Assembly (NCBI RefSeq): GCF_000819865.1
Contig: NZ_CDDF01000005.1
Span: 188,520-252,519, forward strand
Direction of reading: 5' to 3'
DNA from: Aeromonas eucrenophila
GTDB lineage: Bacteria > Pseudomonadota > Gammaproteobacteria > Enterobacterales > Aeromonadaceae
DNA length: 64,000 nt
Below, one piece after another: positions 9,205 through 18,721 of the stretch (positions within the stretch are counted from its first letter, which is position 1; each line of letters starts with the position of its first letter). Under the pieces are notes generated by a model. The model saw nothing but the letters and a program-made list of their open reading frames with translations. It had not been told where the DNA came from and made no database searches. The translations under genes were made by a program, and so were the position numbers.

Positions 9205-9227
9205 GATGCCAACCCTGGGGTGGCATC
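9205..9227. terminator. Hairpin between convergent MCP and yciN genes
   Basis: GATGCCA pairs with TGGCATC, with CC/GG extending the stem. T-rich sequence is weak on both strands, so this is a probable bidirectional terminator. Confidence 0.5.
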
Positions 9228-9247
9228 TTGGCAAGCAGTGCTGGCGT

Positions 9248-9496
9248 TTACGCCAGGCGATACTTGCCTGACAGCTGCTGGGCCAGCAGCTTGAACATGT
9301 TGAACACCGCCATGGTCTTGCCGGTCGGGGTACCGTCTTCACCGAGGAAGTACTCCCCCTTGAACACCAGGATCTCCCCCTTCTGCTCCACGGCGTCGGC
9401 GCGCATGCCGTGGATGAAGTCCTCGTGCTCCTTGATGATCTTGTTGGCCATCTCCAGCAGGGCAGTCTCGGTGATCAGCTCTTTTTCTGGTTGCAT
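9248..9496 (-). CDS. yciN: YciN family protein (DUF2498)
   Basis: The 82-residue protein matches E. coli YciN in length and in the blocks ANKIIKEHED (17-26), LVFKGEYFL (43-51) and TMAVFNMFKLLA (61-72), recalled from the family. The function is unknown and the protein is small and soluble. The start has a strong TTAAGGAGA upstream. It is monocistronic and convergent with the chemoreceptor gene. Confidence 0.88.
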   Translation of the reverse strand: MQPEKELITETALLEMANKIIKEHEDFIHGMRADAVEQKGEILVFKGEYFLGEDGTPTGKTMAVFNMFKLLAQQLSGKYRLA

Positions 9497-9616
9497 GCTC
9501 GTCTCCTTAAACGACTACTGACAGGGGTGCCCCCGTCGCTGATTGAAGAGGGGCCAAGCATACTGCAAAGGGGGATTTTCTGTCATTGATATGACCCCGT
9601 TTTTTGCCCCATCCCA

Positions 9617-10996
9617 TCAGCCCATCACCAGATTTTTGAGCCAGCGGCGTTGGCGAATGCGGCGCTGCACCAGCAGCACCTTGCACAGCTCCTCCAGCAG
9701 CACCACCGCCACCACCCAGGAGAGGGGCCAGCCGAGCAGGCTGACCGCGGCCCAGGCGAGCGGCAGGCCGATGCACCACATGCCGACGATGTCGATGAAG
9801 ATGCTGTAGTTCACATCGCCGCCGGAGCGCAGCACCCCTATGATGCCCACCATGTTGAACACCTTGAGCAACATGCCGAGGCACATGATGCCGAGCACCT
9901 GACCCGCCTCCAGCATCAGCTCGGGGGGCAGGTTGCCCACCCACTGCAACAGATTGGCCTGCAGCAACCAGACCACCAGCCCCACCAGCATGGCGCCGAT
10001 CGGGGCGAGCAGCAGGAACAGCTGGGAGTGTTGCCAGGCGGCATCATATTCCTCGGCCCCGAGCCGGTGGCCGAGCAGGGTGGAGCAGGCCACCGCCAGC
10101 CCGAAGAACAGAGAGATGAGGATGCTCTCCAGGGTCCCGAGCGTGGTCATGATGGCCAGGGAGTCGGTGCCGAGATGGGCGTAGAGGAAGCCGTACAGCA
10201 GCATGCCGAAGGCCCAGAGCCCGTCGTGCAGCAGCAGCGGCAGGGCGATCAGGGTGAAGCGCACCACCTCCTTGCGCTTGAAGGCCGCCAGCCAGTCCGG
10301 CTTGCGCGGTACCAGCCGGGGCTCCTGGCGCAGCACATAGAGCAGCAAGAGCGCGGTCTGCAGCAGGCGGGCCAGGGTGGTGCCCCAGGCCGAGCCCGCG
10401 ACTCCCATGGCCTCGAAGCCGAAGTTGCCGAAGATGAGGGCATAGTTGAGGATGACGTTGGCGATGATGGCAATGATGCCGATCCGGGTCGGCGCCACGG
10501 CGTTACCTACGGAGCGCAGGGCCGCCTCCAGCGGCACCACCACGGCGGTGCAGAGGATGGTGGCGCCGGTGATCATCAAAAACTCGTCGGCCAGCGGGCG
10601 TAGCACAGGATCCTGGCTGGCAAAGCCCAGCACGCTGCCCGGCGAGAACACATAGATGAGCGCAAAGGGCAGGCTCACCAGCAGGGCGCCCACCAGCGCC
10701 AGCGCCAGGGAGCGGCGCACCCCGGCCAGATCCCCCCGGCCGTAAAATTGCGCCGCCAAGACCGAGACCCCGCCCGAGAGCCCTGCTATCACCAGCAGGT
10801 TGAAGAAGAAGACCCGGTTACCCAAGCCGACCGCCGCCACCTCAGTGGTACCGAGCTGGCTCACCATCATGATGTCGATGAGACCGAGCAGGGAGAACAT
10901 CATGGATTGCAGCGAGACCGGCAGGGCCAGCCGCCACAACCGGGTCATGAACTCGCGGTCGGTGGTTTGTTTTAAAATCGCTTGCCAATAATTCAT
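9617..10996 (-). CDS. MATE family efflux pump
   Basis: The 459-residue protein has 12 predicted membrane helices in two related halves, as in multidrug and toxic compound extrusion transporters. Typical TM1 features (LPVSLQSMMFSLLGLIDIMM) and a mid-protein PLEAALRSVGNAVAPT segment are present. It should export cationic drugs or metabolites by Na+ or H+ antiport. The open frame extends to 11029, but the ATG at 10996 gives the usual family length; neither start has a strong RBS. It is divergent from an AraC-type regulator that may control it. Confidence 0.88.
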   Translation of the reverse strand: MNYWQAILKQTTDREFMTRLWRLALPVSLQSMMFSLLGLIDIMMVSQLGTTEVAAVGLGNRVFFFNLLVIAGLSGGVSVLAAQFYGRGDLAGVRRSLALALVGALLVSLPFALIYVFSPGSVLGFASQDPVLRPLADEFLMITGATILCTAVVVPLEAALRSVGNAVAPTRIGIIAIIANVILNYALIFGNFGFEAMGVAGSAWGTTLARLLQTALLLLYVLRQEPRLVPRKPDWLAAFKRKEVVRFTLIALPLLLHDGLWAFGMLLYGFLYAHLGTDSLAIMTTLGTLESILISLFFGLAVACSTLLGHRLGAEEYDAAWQHSQLFLLLAPIGAMLVGLVVWLLQANLLQWVGNLPPELMLEAGQVLGIMCLGMLLKVFNMVGIIGVLRSGGDVNYSIFIDIVGMWCIGLPLAWAAVSLLGWPLSWVVAVVLLEELCKVLLVQRRIRQRRWLKNLVMG

Positions 10997-11116
10997 ATCT
11001 GTTAACCGGGTTGGTAAAAGATGACACATTTCGAGGGTATGATAGGCGTGAGCCCGGGCTGACCCACTGTGAGCGACTCTCGGCTTTATTGTGCAAAACT
11101 ATCCTGTTGAGGTGCC

Positions 11117-11974
11117 ATGAGCTTTACCAGCGAATGTTTGGAAATCGCCCCCGGCTGCGATGAGCGGATGCTGGGGCGCGAGGGACTGCCCCTGCTCGGC
11201 GAGGCGGGCATCTTCCTGACCGGTCTCTCCCACATTCGGGATCATTACCTGATCCGCCGCAACAGACCCGAGTTTCACATCCTGATGGTGAGCCACGACG
11301 AGGGCGGCGTCCTGCTCACCGACGAGGGGGAACAGCTCATACCGGCGAATTCTCTGGTGTTCTTGCCCGCCGCCGTGCCCGGTGGCCTGCGCCTCGCCGG
11401 GGAGCGCTGGCAGACCAGCTGGATCCTGCTGGACGACGTGCCGCGCTGGCGCCATCTGCACCGGCTCGGCCACCGCATCTGGCAGGGGGAGGAGGGGGAG
11501 CAACTCTATCACCTGCTCAGCCTGATGCAGGGGGAGGGGGTGAGATCGCCGCTGCAGCCCCAGCTGCTCAGCCTGCTGCTGGCGCTGCTGGACAGAACCC
11601 TGCAGGGGGAGGCGCGCGGTACCCCGGAGCTACGGTTGCAGGCGCTGTTTCGACGGGTGGAGGCGCGCCTGGACGAGCCCTGGAGCGTGGCCCTGCTCGC
11701 CGACCTGATGGCCTGCTCGGTGCCGCACCTGCATCGGCTCTGCCGGCAGGCGTTCGGCATGGGCCCCATGGCCTGGCTCACTCAGCTGCGAATGAACAAG
11801 GCGCGTCAGCTGCTGCTCTACACCAACTGGCCCCTGAGCGAACTTGCCAGCCGGGTTGGCTACAGCGATGGGGCGAACTTTGCGAACCGCTTTCGTCGCC
11901 TCACTGGTCAGACCCCCGGCGCCTTTCGTCGCCTGGGTCGCAAACCTTTTGCAACGGATGTGCAAACTCTTTGA
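11117..11974 (+). CDS. AraC family transcriptional regulator
   Basis: The 285-residue protein has an N-terminal cupin-like sensing half (residues ~15-130) and a C-terminal AraC/XylS DNA-binding domain of two helix-turn-helices (~185-280). The second helix segment PLSELASRVGYSDGANFANR followed by FRRLTGQTPGAFRR is the family signature. GAGGTG lies upstream of the ATG. Its position, divergent from the MATE pump with only about 120 bp between them, suggests that it regulates that pump in response to a small molecule. It could also act on maeA just downstream, but there is no direct evidence. Confidence 0.88.
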   Translation: MSFTSECLEIAPGCDERMLGREGLPLLGEAGIFLTGLSHIRDHYLIRRNRPEFHILMVSHDEGGVLLTDEGEQLIPANSLVFLPAAVPGGLRLAGERWQTSWILLDDVPRWRHLHRLGHRIWQGEEGEQLYHLLSLMQGEGVRSPLQPQLLSLLLALLDRTLQGEARGTPELRLQALFRRVEARLDEPWSVALLADLMACSVPHLHRLCRQAFGMGPMAWLTQLRMNKARQLLLYTNWPLSELASRVGYSDGANFANRFRRLTGQTPGAFRRLGRKPFATDVQTL

Positions 11975-12029
11975 AATTAATGGCTCAAGCCCATAGGATC
12001 GGCGGGCCACACAGTCAAGGTACAGATCC

Positions 12030-13727
12030 ATGTTTGAAGAAGATAATAATCAGAAACGTCCTCTCTACATCCCCTACGCCGGCCCGGCCCTGCTGGAGAC
12101 GCCCCTGCTCAACAAGGGCAGCGCCTTCACCAGCGAGGAGCGCAGCAGCTTCAACCTGGAAGGCCTGTTGCCCCAGAACATCGAGACCATCGAAGAGCAG
12201 GCCGTGCGTGCCTACCGCCAGTTCATGGCGTTTGGCAACGACATGGACAGACACATCTATCTGCGCAACATCCAGGATACCAACGAAACCCTGTTCTACC
12301 GCCTGCTGACCAATCACCTGACCGAGATGCTGCCGGTCATCTACACCCCGACCGTCGGCAAAGCGTGCGAGGAGTTCTCCAACATCTATCGCCGCGCCCG
12401 CGGCCTCTTCATCTCCTATCCGGACAAGGACAGGATCGATGACATGCTGCAAAACGCCACCAAGCAGAACGTCAAGGTCATCGTCGTGACCGATGGCGAG
12501 CGGATCCTGGGTCTGGGCGATCAGGGCATCGGCGGCATGGGCATCCCCATCGGCAAGCTGTCGCTCTATACCGCCTGTGGCGGCATCTCCCCCGCCTACT
12601 GCCTGCCGGTGGTGCTGGACGTGGGCACCAACAACCAGCAGTTGCTGAGCGATCCCTTCTACATGGGCTGGCGCAATCCGCGCATCTCGGGAGAGGAATA
12701 CGACGACTTCGTCGACGCCTTCATCCAGGCGGTCAAGCGTCGCTGGCCCGACATCCTGTTGCAGTTCGAGGACTTCGCCCAGGGCAACGCCACGCCGCTG
12801 CTCAACCGCTACAAGAACGAGCTGTGCTGCTTCAACGATGACATTCAGGGCACGGCCGCCGTTACCTTGGGCAGCCTGATCGCCGCCTGCAAGGCCTCCG
12901 GCGCCAAGCTCTCCGAGAAGCGGGTCGCCTTCCTCGGCGCTGGCAGCGCGGGCTGCGGCATCGCCGAGCAGATAGTGGCGCAGATGAAGGCCGAAGGGCT
13001 GACGGACGCCGAGGCCCGTGGTCGGGTGTTCATGGTGGACAGGTTTGGCCTCATCACCGACAAGATCCCGAACCAGCTGCCGTTCCAGCGCAAGCTCTCC
13101 CAACCGGTGGAGCGGATCGCCGACTGGCCGGTGGGGGACAACATCTCCCTGCTGGAGGTGATGGAGCATGGTCGTCCGGATATCCTGATCGGGGTGTCCG
13201 GTCAGCCGGGTCTGTTCACCGAAGAGGTGGTCAAGACCATGCACAAGCACTGTGCCCGTCCCATCATCTTCCCGCTCTCCAACCCCACCTCCCGGGTGGA
13301 AGCCACCCCGGCGGATCTCATTCGCTGGACCGATGGCCAGGTGCTGGTGGCGACCGGCAGCCCGTTCGCACCGGTGGAGCACAAGGGCAAGCGCTACGTC
13401 ATCGCCCAGTGCAACAACTCCTTCATCTTCCCGGGCATCGGCCTCGGCGTCATCGCCTCCGGCGCGACCCGGGTGACCGACGCCATGCTGATGTCGGCCA
13501 GCCGGGCGCTCGCCGAGTGTTCGCCGCTGGTGAAGGGAGAGGAGGGCTCTCTGCTGCCGGATCTGGCGGACATCCATCAGGTCTCCCGCTACATCGCCAA
13601 GATGGTGGCCAAGACCGCCATGTTGCAGGGCAAGGCGGTGCAGACGCCGGACGAGGTTATAGACCAGGCCATAGAGGCGAACTTCTGGCGGCCGGAATAC
13701 CGGCGCTATCGCCGTACCTCCTTCTAA
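12030..13727 (+). CDS. maeA: NAD-dependent malic enzyme
   Basis: The 565-residue protein has the same length as E. coli MaeA (SfcA) and converts malate plus NAD+ to pyruvate, CO2 and NADH. Malic-enzyme motifs are intact: [16 protein letters not shown] near residue 107, the [15 protein letters not shown] block near 153, [11 protein letters not shown] near 248 and FNDDIQGTA near 270. The NAD-binding [13 protein letters not shown] lies near 304, and [14 protein letters not shown] near 411. The start is an ATG with AAGGTACA upstream. It has its own terminator and appears monocistronic. No sign of damage is seen. Confidence 0.97.
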   Translation: MFEEDNNQKRPLYIPYAGPALLETPLLNKGSAFTSEERSSFNLEGLLPQNIETIEEQAVRAYRQFMAFGNDMDRHIYLRNIQDTNETLFYRLLTNHLTEMLPVIYTPTVGKACEEFSNIYRRARGLFISYPDKDRIDDMLQNATKQNVKVIVVTDGERILGLGDQGIGGMGIPIGKLSLYTACGGISPAYCLPVVLDVGTNNQQLLSDPFYMGWRNPRISGEEYDDFVDAFIQAVKRRWPDILLQFEDFAQGNATPLLNRYKNELCCFNDDIQGTAAVTLGSLIAACKASGAKLSEKRVAFLGAGSAGCGIAEQIVAQMKAEGLTDAEARGRVFMVDRFGLITDKIPNQLPFQRKLSQPVERIADWPVGDNISLLEVMEHGRPDILIGVSGQPGLFTEEVVKTMHKHCARPIIFPLSNPTSRVEATPADLIRWTDGQVLVATGSPFAPVEHKGKRYVIAQCNNSFIFPGIGLGVIASGATRVTDAMLMSASRALAECSPLVKGEEGSLLPDLADIHQVSRYIAKMVAKTAMLQGKAVQTPDEVIDQAIEANFWRPEYRRYRRTSF

Positions 13728-13747
13728 GAGGCGGTACATAAATGCAG

Positions 13748-13773
13748 AAGGGATGCTCAGGCATCCCTTTTTT
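13748..13773 (+). terminator. Rho-independent terminator of maeA
   Basis: AAGGGATGC pairs with GCATCCCTT and is followed by TTTT. It may also serve the convergent ompA-type gene that ends at 13807. Confidence 0.9.
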
Positions 13774-13806
13774 GTGCACGGCTGCGGTTGATTAGAGGAG
13801 CGCGGC

Positions 13807-14877
13807 TTATTGGGCCGGTTGCTCGGCCGCCGGCTCTGTGGCTGCGGGTTCTGCAGCGGGGGCGGACTGTACCCCTGTGACACGCACCTCGACCCGGCGA
13901 TCCGGGGCCAGACAGTCGATGAGGGCAGCCCTTGCCTTGACGGCATCACACTGGTTGCCGGTCACCGGGTTGCTCTCGCCATGCCCCTCGATGCTGACCT
14001 TGTCGGCGGGCAGCCCCTTGCCGATCAGGAAGTCGGCCACGGTTCTGGCACGGGCCTCGGACAGCGCCTGGTTGTTGGTATCCGAACCGATGCGGTCGGT
14101 GTAACCCATCACCACTGCGTTGCCATCCTTGGGTTTGACGTCGGCGATCTGCTGGTACAGATCCTCCAGCGCTGTCATGCCTTCCGGCTTGAGCTCCGCC
14201 TTGCCGAAGGCAAACAGCACGTCCGAACTCAGGTTGAAGGTCTGATCCACCGGCTCGGGTGCTGGCGCTGCCATCACCAGAGGGGCCGCTACCGGCAAGG
14301 CGGCGACGGTGCGGTTGGGGTGCAAGACCAGCTCCAGGGTGGCGGTGCTGATGTCGCTGACCCAGCGCCCGTTGACGCTATTGGCGAAGCCGTTGTCAGA
14401 GTCATCCCCCACCCGCACCATGTAACGATAGCGAGCCTGGATGTCGATCCAGTCGCTCAGTCTGGCGGTCATGCCGAGCCCCGCCAGCGGCGCCAGGTTG
14501 TCCTCGCTGCCGTTGATGGACTTGACGTGGTAGATGTAGCCACCGCCCTCGGCGAACACCGAGAAGATGTCGTTCAGGGGCAGCCGACCCAGGACCGACA
14601 GGGTCGCCCCCTGATTGCTGAATTTGTTCCCGTTGATATCCCAGCTACCACCCGACAGATAACCCAGCTCGGCGCCCAGGTTTTCGGTGAAGTTGTAGCC
14701 GGCGAAGGCGTTGTAGGCGGTGTCGTCGTTGCTGATGTCCTTGCTGAAGTCATCGAGGTCATGGGCCCATGCCCAGCCCGCCCCAGCCCCCACATACCAG
14801 TCGTGAACGGGGGCCGCCTGCGCCGCTGTGGTCGCCAATGCCAATGCAATCCATACCGGTTTCAGTCTTATGTTCAT
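13807..14877 (-). CDS. OmpA family outer membrane porin, paralogue 1
   Basis: The 356-residue protein has a signal peptide (cleavage near AQA|APVHDW, residue ~22), an eight-strand OmpA beta-barrel (~23-185), a Pro/Ala-rich linker and a C-terminal OmpA peptidoglycan-binding domain (~215-335). That domain carries LSEARARTVADFLI, VSIEGHGESNP, two cysteines and DRRVEV. A further Ala/Pro/Glu-rich tail follows. It would tether the outer membrane to peptidoglycan. GAGGAAACGCG lies before the ATG. It is the last of three tandem paralogues on the minus strand and the most diverged of them. Confidence 0.93.
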   Translation of the reverse strand: MNIRLKPVWIALALATTAAQAAPVHDWYVGAGAGWAWAHDLDDFSKDISNDDTAYNAFAGYNFTENLGAELGYLSGGSWDINGNKFSNQGATLSVLGRLPLNDIFSVFAEGGGYIYHVKSINGSEDNLAPLAGLGMTARLSDWIDIQARYRYMVRVGDDSDNGFANSVNGRWVSDISTATLELVLHPNRTVAALPVAAPLVMAAPAPEPVDQTFNLSSDVLFAFGKAELKPEGMTALEDLYQQIADVKPKDGNAVVMGYTDRIGSDTNNQALSEARARTVADFLIGKGLPADKVSIEGHGESNPVTGNQCDAVKARAALIDCLAPDRRVEVRVTGVQSAPAAEPAATEPAAEQPAQ

Positions 14878-15062
14878 CGCGTTTCCTCGTCGATGTTGGG
14901 TGTTATAGGGCTCCCAGCCCTTTGCTATGTATAGCCACCATTATGTATAGGCGATATAAGAGGTTTAACCACTTAAGTGACGAGGGCATATAGGGAATTT
15001 GTGAGGAAGCAGGCAAAGATAGCCGCCTGACCTGCGCGGGTGACAGGGAAAAAGGGTGATAA

Positions 15063-15088
15063 AAAAAGGGGCCGACTGGCCCCTTTTG
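15063..15088 (-). terminator. Rho-independent terminator of ompA paralogue 2
   Basis: AAAAGGGGCC pairs with GGCCCCTTTT and is followed on the minus strand by a T-run. It separates paralogue 2 from paralogue 1. Confidence 0.85.
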
Positions 15089-15108
15089 TTGGATGCGAAT
15101 CGATCAGC

Positions 15109-16110
15109 TTATTGCTGGACTTCCTGCACACCGGTGACGCGGACTTCGACGCGGCGATCCGGGGCCAGGCAGGAGATCAGCTGAGTCTTGCCCTTGACGC
15201 CGTCACACTGGGTGCCGGTGACAGGGTTGGCTTCGCCGCGACCCTCGATGGCGACCTTGCCAGCCGGCAGGCCCTTGCCGACCAGGAAGTCGGCCACGGT
15301 GCGGGCACGGGCTTCGGACAGCTTCAGGTTGTAGGCATCGGAGCCGATGCGGTCGGTGTAACCCACCACCACGGCGCTGCCGTCTTTGGGCTGAACGTCA
15401 ACAATCTGCTGATACAGGGTGTTGAGGGCGGCGGTCCCTTCCGGCTTCAGGGTGGATTTGCCGAAGGCAAACAGCACGTCCGAGCTCAGGGAGAAGTTCT
15501 TGTCGACCACGACGGGCTCGGGCGCGGCCACCACGGGGGCGACGACCGGTGCGACATAGGCCTTGCGGTTCGGGTGCATCACCAGTTCCAGGGTCGCGAC
15601 GCTCATGTCGGTTTGCCAGGTCTTCTGCTCGTCACCCAGATCCCACATATAGCGATAACGGGCCTGCACATCGAGCAGATCGGTGAGCTTGGCGGTCAAA
15701 CCCAGACCGGCCAGCGGCGAGGTGCCGTTGTCGCTGTCGCCGTTGCCGTTGACGTGGTTGAAGTAGGCGCCACCTTCGGCAAACACCGAGAAGATGTCAT
15801 TCAGCGGCAGGCGGGCGATACCGGACAGGGTCGCACCCTGGGTCTTGAAGTCGACCCCGTCGACGCCAGCCTTGCCGGCGTAGAGGTAGCCCAGCTCGGC
15901 GGCGAAGTTTTCGGTGAAGTTGTAACCACCGAACAGGGACAGCGCGGTGGCATCCTTGTCGGCATCCAGACCGAAGGAGTCCAGGTCATGGCCATATGCC
16001 CAACCGGCACCCATACCTGTGTACCAGTCGTCGGCCGCCTGGGCGGTGGAAGTTCCCATGGCTGCAATAGCCAGAGCAATCAGGGTTGGTGCCATTTTCA
16101 TTTTCATCAT
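15109..16110 (-). CDS. OmpA family outer membrane porin, paralogue 2
   Basis: The 333-residue protein has a signal peptide ending TAQA|ADDWY, an OmpA barrel and a peptidoglycan-binding domain with LSEARARTVADFLVGKG, IEGRGEANPVTG, paired cysteines and DRRVEVRVTGVQ. The open frame begins at 16149, but the ATG at 16110 is preferred because GAGGATAAA directly precedes it and the signal peptide then starts properly (MMKMKMAPT). It has its own terminator, so the three genes are probably separate transcription units. Tandem ompAI/ompAII genes are known in Aeromonas. Confidence 0.95.
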   Translation of the reverse strand: MMKMKMAPTLIALAIAAMGTSTAQAADDWYTGMGAGWAYGHDLDSFGLDADKDATALSLFGGYNFTENFAAELGYLYAGKAGVDGVDFKTQGATLSGIARLPLNDIFSVFAEGGAYFNHVNGNGDSDNGTSPLAGLGLTAKLTDLLDVQARYRYMWDLGDEQKTWQTDMSVATLELVMHPNRKAYVAPVVAPVVAAPEPVVVDKNFSLSSDVLFAFGKSTLKPEGTAALNTLYQQIVDVQPKDGSAVVVGYTDRIGSDAYNLKLSEARARTVADFLVGKGLPAGKVAIEGRGEANPVTGTQCDGVKGKTQLISCLAPDRRVEVRVTGVQEVQQ

Positions 16111-16480
16111 TTTATCCTCGTTGAGTTGCCGTGCTAGGGCGTACTGCACTCTCTTGTTATACCGATCGCAGATGACATTTCATGTTGCGATTCCGTGAGC
16201 GGGTCACGGGCGGCCTGAATAAAAAATGGATGGTAACCTGGATTCTCATGAAGCCATTGCTTCATGGACAACTAACCGGGCAATTAAGCACTTTTAATAG
16301 TTCATCCAATGTCTTACAAGCGGGGCTACTGTATTCTTTTGACTCGGCTTGATCAAGTTTCTGCACAGATAAGCAGCGACGGGCCTGTGGCCTGGGGGGG
16401 AGAGCCGGGGGCGGGAAGAAGAAAAGGAGGCGCTGAGACAGAAGGTGACGCCAGCGGGGCCAGCTAATTGCAAAGAGCAG
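16111..16480. other. Upstream region of ompA paralogue 2
   Basis: No gene is seen. It should hold the promoter and leader of paralogue 2. A perfect hairpin, CATGAAGC paired with GCTTCATG, lies at 16247-16266. Confidence 0.5.
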
Positions 16481-16485
16481 ACAGC

Positions 16486-16515
16486 AAAAGGGGGATGCCG
16501 TGGCATCCCCCTTTT
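16486..16515 (-). terminator. Rho-independent terminator of ompA paralogue 3
   Basis: A perfect 14-bp stem (AAAAGGGGGATGCC with its complement) is flanked by A/T runs, just past the stop of the minus-strand gene. Confidence 0.9.
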
Positions 16516-16538
16516 CGCATTATCTGAACCGAGTCAGA

Positions 16539-17561
16539 TTATTGCTGAACTTCTTGAACGCCGGAGATGCGAACTTCTACGCGACGGTCCGGGGACAGGC
16601 AGGAGATCAGCTCGTTCTTGGCCTTGACGCCGTTGCACTTGGTGCCGGTGACAGGGTTGGCTTCGCCACGACCTTCGATGGCAACCTTGCTGGCAGCCAT
16701 ACCCTTGCTAACCAGGAAGTTGGCAACGGTGCGGGCACGGGCTTCGGACAGCTTCTGGTTGTAAGCGTCGGAACCGATACGGTCGGTGTAACCAACAACA
16801 ACGGCGTTGCCGTCTTTCGGCTGGAACTCAACGATCTGTTGGTACAGAGCGTTCAGGGCAGCGGTACCTTCCGGCTTCAGGCTGTCTTTGCCAAAGGCAA
16901 ACAGCACGTCGGAGTTCAGGGCGAAGTTCTTCTCAACGACTTGCGGAGCAGGAGCCGGAGCTTCTTCAACAACCGGAGCCGGAGCCGGAGCTACGTAGGA
17001 AGAACGGAACGGGTGCCATACGGCTTCCACGGTGGCGATGCTTTGGTTGGACTTGTAGTTGGCACCGTTGTCGGCGTGCAGGTCAGCCACGTCCCACATG
17101 TAACGGTAGCGAGCTTGCAGATCCAGAGCGTCGTTAACCTTGTAGGTCACGCCCACGCCAGCCAGCGGGGATACCTTGGTATCGCTGGTGCCCATACCAT
17201 CGGTGTGACCCCAGTAGGCACCAGCTTCACCGAACAGGGAGAAATCGTTGCCCAGCGGCAGACGACCGATACCGGACAGGGTGGCACCCTGGCTCTCGTA
17301 ACGGTTGCCGTCGGTGTTACCACGGCCGGTGTACTGGTAGCCCAGCTCGGAACCGAAGTACTCGTTGAAGTTGTAACCAGCGAAGACGTTGGTCGCAGTC
17401 GCGTCTTCTTCGCCGGTGTTCACGCCTTCGACCTTGTTCAGACCGTTGAAGTGAGTAGCACCGATACCGGCACCGAAGTAGAAATCATCAGCGGCTTGAG
17501 CAGTAGTGGTACCCAGAGCAGCCATAGCGATGGCGATCAGGGAAGGAGCCATTTTCATCAT
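16539..17561 (-). CDS. ompA: OmpA family outer membrane porin, paralogue 3 (probable major OmpA)
   Basis: The 340-residue protein has a signal peptide (TAQA|ADDFYF), an eight-strand barrel, a linker rich in Pro-Ala-Pro (residues ~195-215) and the OmpA C-terminal domain with LSEARARTVANFLVSKG, two cysteines and DRRVEVRISGVQ. Codons are biased to those of highly expressed genes (GTT, GGT, CGT, AAC) compared with its two neighbours. This suggests it is the abundant form, which is inference. GAGGA precedes the ATG. It is the first of three tandem paralogues in the direction of transcription. Confidence 0.95.
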   Translation of the reverse strand: MMKMAPSLIAIAMAALGTTTAQAADDFYFGAGIGATHFNGLNKVEGVNTGEEDATATNVFAGYNFNEYFGSELGYQYTGRGNTDGNRYESQGATLSGIGRLPLGNDFSLFGEAGAYWGHTDGMGTSDTKVSPLAGVGVTYKVNDALDLQARYRYMWDVADLHADNGANYKSNQSIATVEAVWHPFRSSYVAPAPAPVVEEAPAPAPQVVEKNFALNSDVLFAFGKDSLKPEGTAALNALYQQIVEFQPKDGNAVVVGYTDRIGSDAYNQKLSEARARTVANFLVSKGMAASKVAIEGRGEANPVTGTKCNGVKAKNELISCLSPDRRVEVRISGVQEVQQ

Positions 17562-17869
17562 AAAAAAATCCTCGTTGAGATGGCACGTTGTTCACGTGCT
17601 TCGCAGTTTTTAATTTATGTAAGCTGCAGGCTCTGCCGAACAACGATCGTTGCGTCGGGCAGGGATCCTGGATCCCTCCAGGAGGCACCCGATGTGGGCG
17701 CACAAGCGAACGGGTTGCATTGTCACAATGCGTTCACCCCTCCACGAACAGCCGATGTCATTCCGATGACGTGGCGCACTCTATGCTCATTTCAAAACAT
17801 GATCAAGCTCACAGATAATCCCTATGGCAGATTGTGTCGTGTGATTAACTCGCTGTTTATCCGGATCTA
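17562..17869. other. Upstream region of ompA paralogue 3
   Basis: A 308-bp gene-free interval that must contain the promoter and long leader of the probable major ompA. A small palindrome, GTCAT/ATGAC, lies at 17757-17770. No sharp operator was recognised. Confidence 0.45.
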
Positions 17870-18463
17870 TTAGTGATCCAAGTAAGCACGATGCAGCTTT
17901 TTTTCAAGCTTCATATAGGCCTCAACCCAGGCATGCTGCGGCGTGGAGCCGGGCACCCTTGCCGAGAACACCGCGAGGTAATCTGCCTCAGTTGCTTCGC
18001 ACAGCAAGGGTGTGAAGCTGAGTAAAAAATGACGGGCGAGATAGGGGTCGAGTGGCCAGATATTGAGGATGGCCCGTGCCACTGGCTGAACGGCGGCTGA
18101 ACAAATGAAATGTTGATGTCCCGCCTCCAGCCACTGTGCCATCTCGCACAGGCCCTGTTCGGGCACCAGCCCCCCATCCCCTTTCGTCACCGCAAGCTTC
18201 ATATGATTACCATTGCCAAGCAACAGGGTGCCGTCCTCCTGCAAGACTCCGTCGTGACCGCGCAGCGGCAGTGTGACGGGGCGTTCGAGATAGAGGCTGC
18301 ACTTGTCTGACAGGGCTGCCAGCACTGGCGCGGCCTCGTCTTGCATGGCCGCGGGCAGCCAGAATGCCTCGGCCCGGGTTTGTTGGCCCTGAGCGAGTTG
18401 ACGGAGGAGCGTATTAGGATCTGAATCCGGGTGGAGACGGGAGATGATGCCGGGAAATGCCAT
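17870..18463 (-). CDS. Conserved-looking hypothetical protein
   Basis: The 197-residue protein is not recognised. It has no signal peptide or membrane helix, a near-neutral composition, many Leu/Ala residues and two Trp-Leu clusters (MAQWLEAG near 108 and ILNIWPLDPY near 132). The C-terminus (WVEAYMKLEKKLHRAYLDH) is a charged amphipathic helix. Codon use is like the host's. The start has a weak AAAGAGT element. It lies upstream of ompA paralogue 3 on the same strand, separated by 308 bp, so an operon is unlikely. It may be a cytoplasmic protein, but no function is proposed. Confidence 0.7.
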   Translation of the reverse strand: MAFPGIISRLHPDSDPNTLLRQLAQGQQTRAEAFWLPAAMQDEAAPVLAALSDKCSLYLERPVTLPLRGHDGVLQEDGTLLLGNGNHMKLAVTKGDGGLVPEQGLCEMAQWLEAGHQHFICSAAVQPVARAILNIWPLDPYLARHFLLSFTPLLCEATEADYLAVFSARVPGSTPQHAWVEAYMKLEKKLHRAYLDH

Positions 18464-18721
18464 GCTGATTACTCTTTAAGGGATAACCGACGAATTATAC
18501 GAGTTATGTCCGTGGCAACAATAAAGGTTTCTTTTCGAGACTGTTTACCTGAGGCGACTCTGCGATTACCATCCCCGATGTTTGTAAGGGTTGTCGTCGA
18601 AAGACGCTGATTAAAGATAGAGGCTCGACCATAACGAGTCCGTTCAAAACTGATACACTTGACTACGAGTCGTCGCGAAAAATAAAGGTGGAGTCAATCC
18701 GCCGAACGGAGTATGGAACAC

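Noticed and set aside
12015..13949. A 644-codon minus-strand frame opposite maeA
   Set aside because: maeA is unambiguous; the antisense frame has shadow composition and runs across the maeA terminator.
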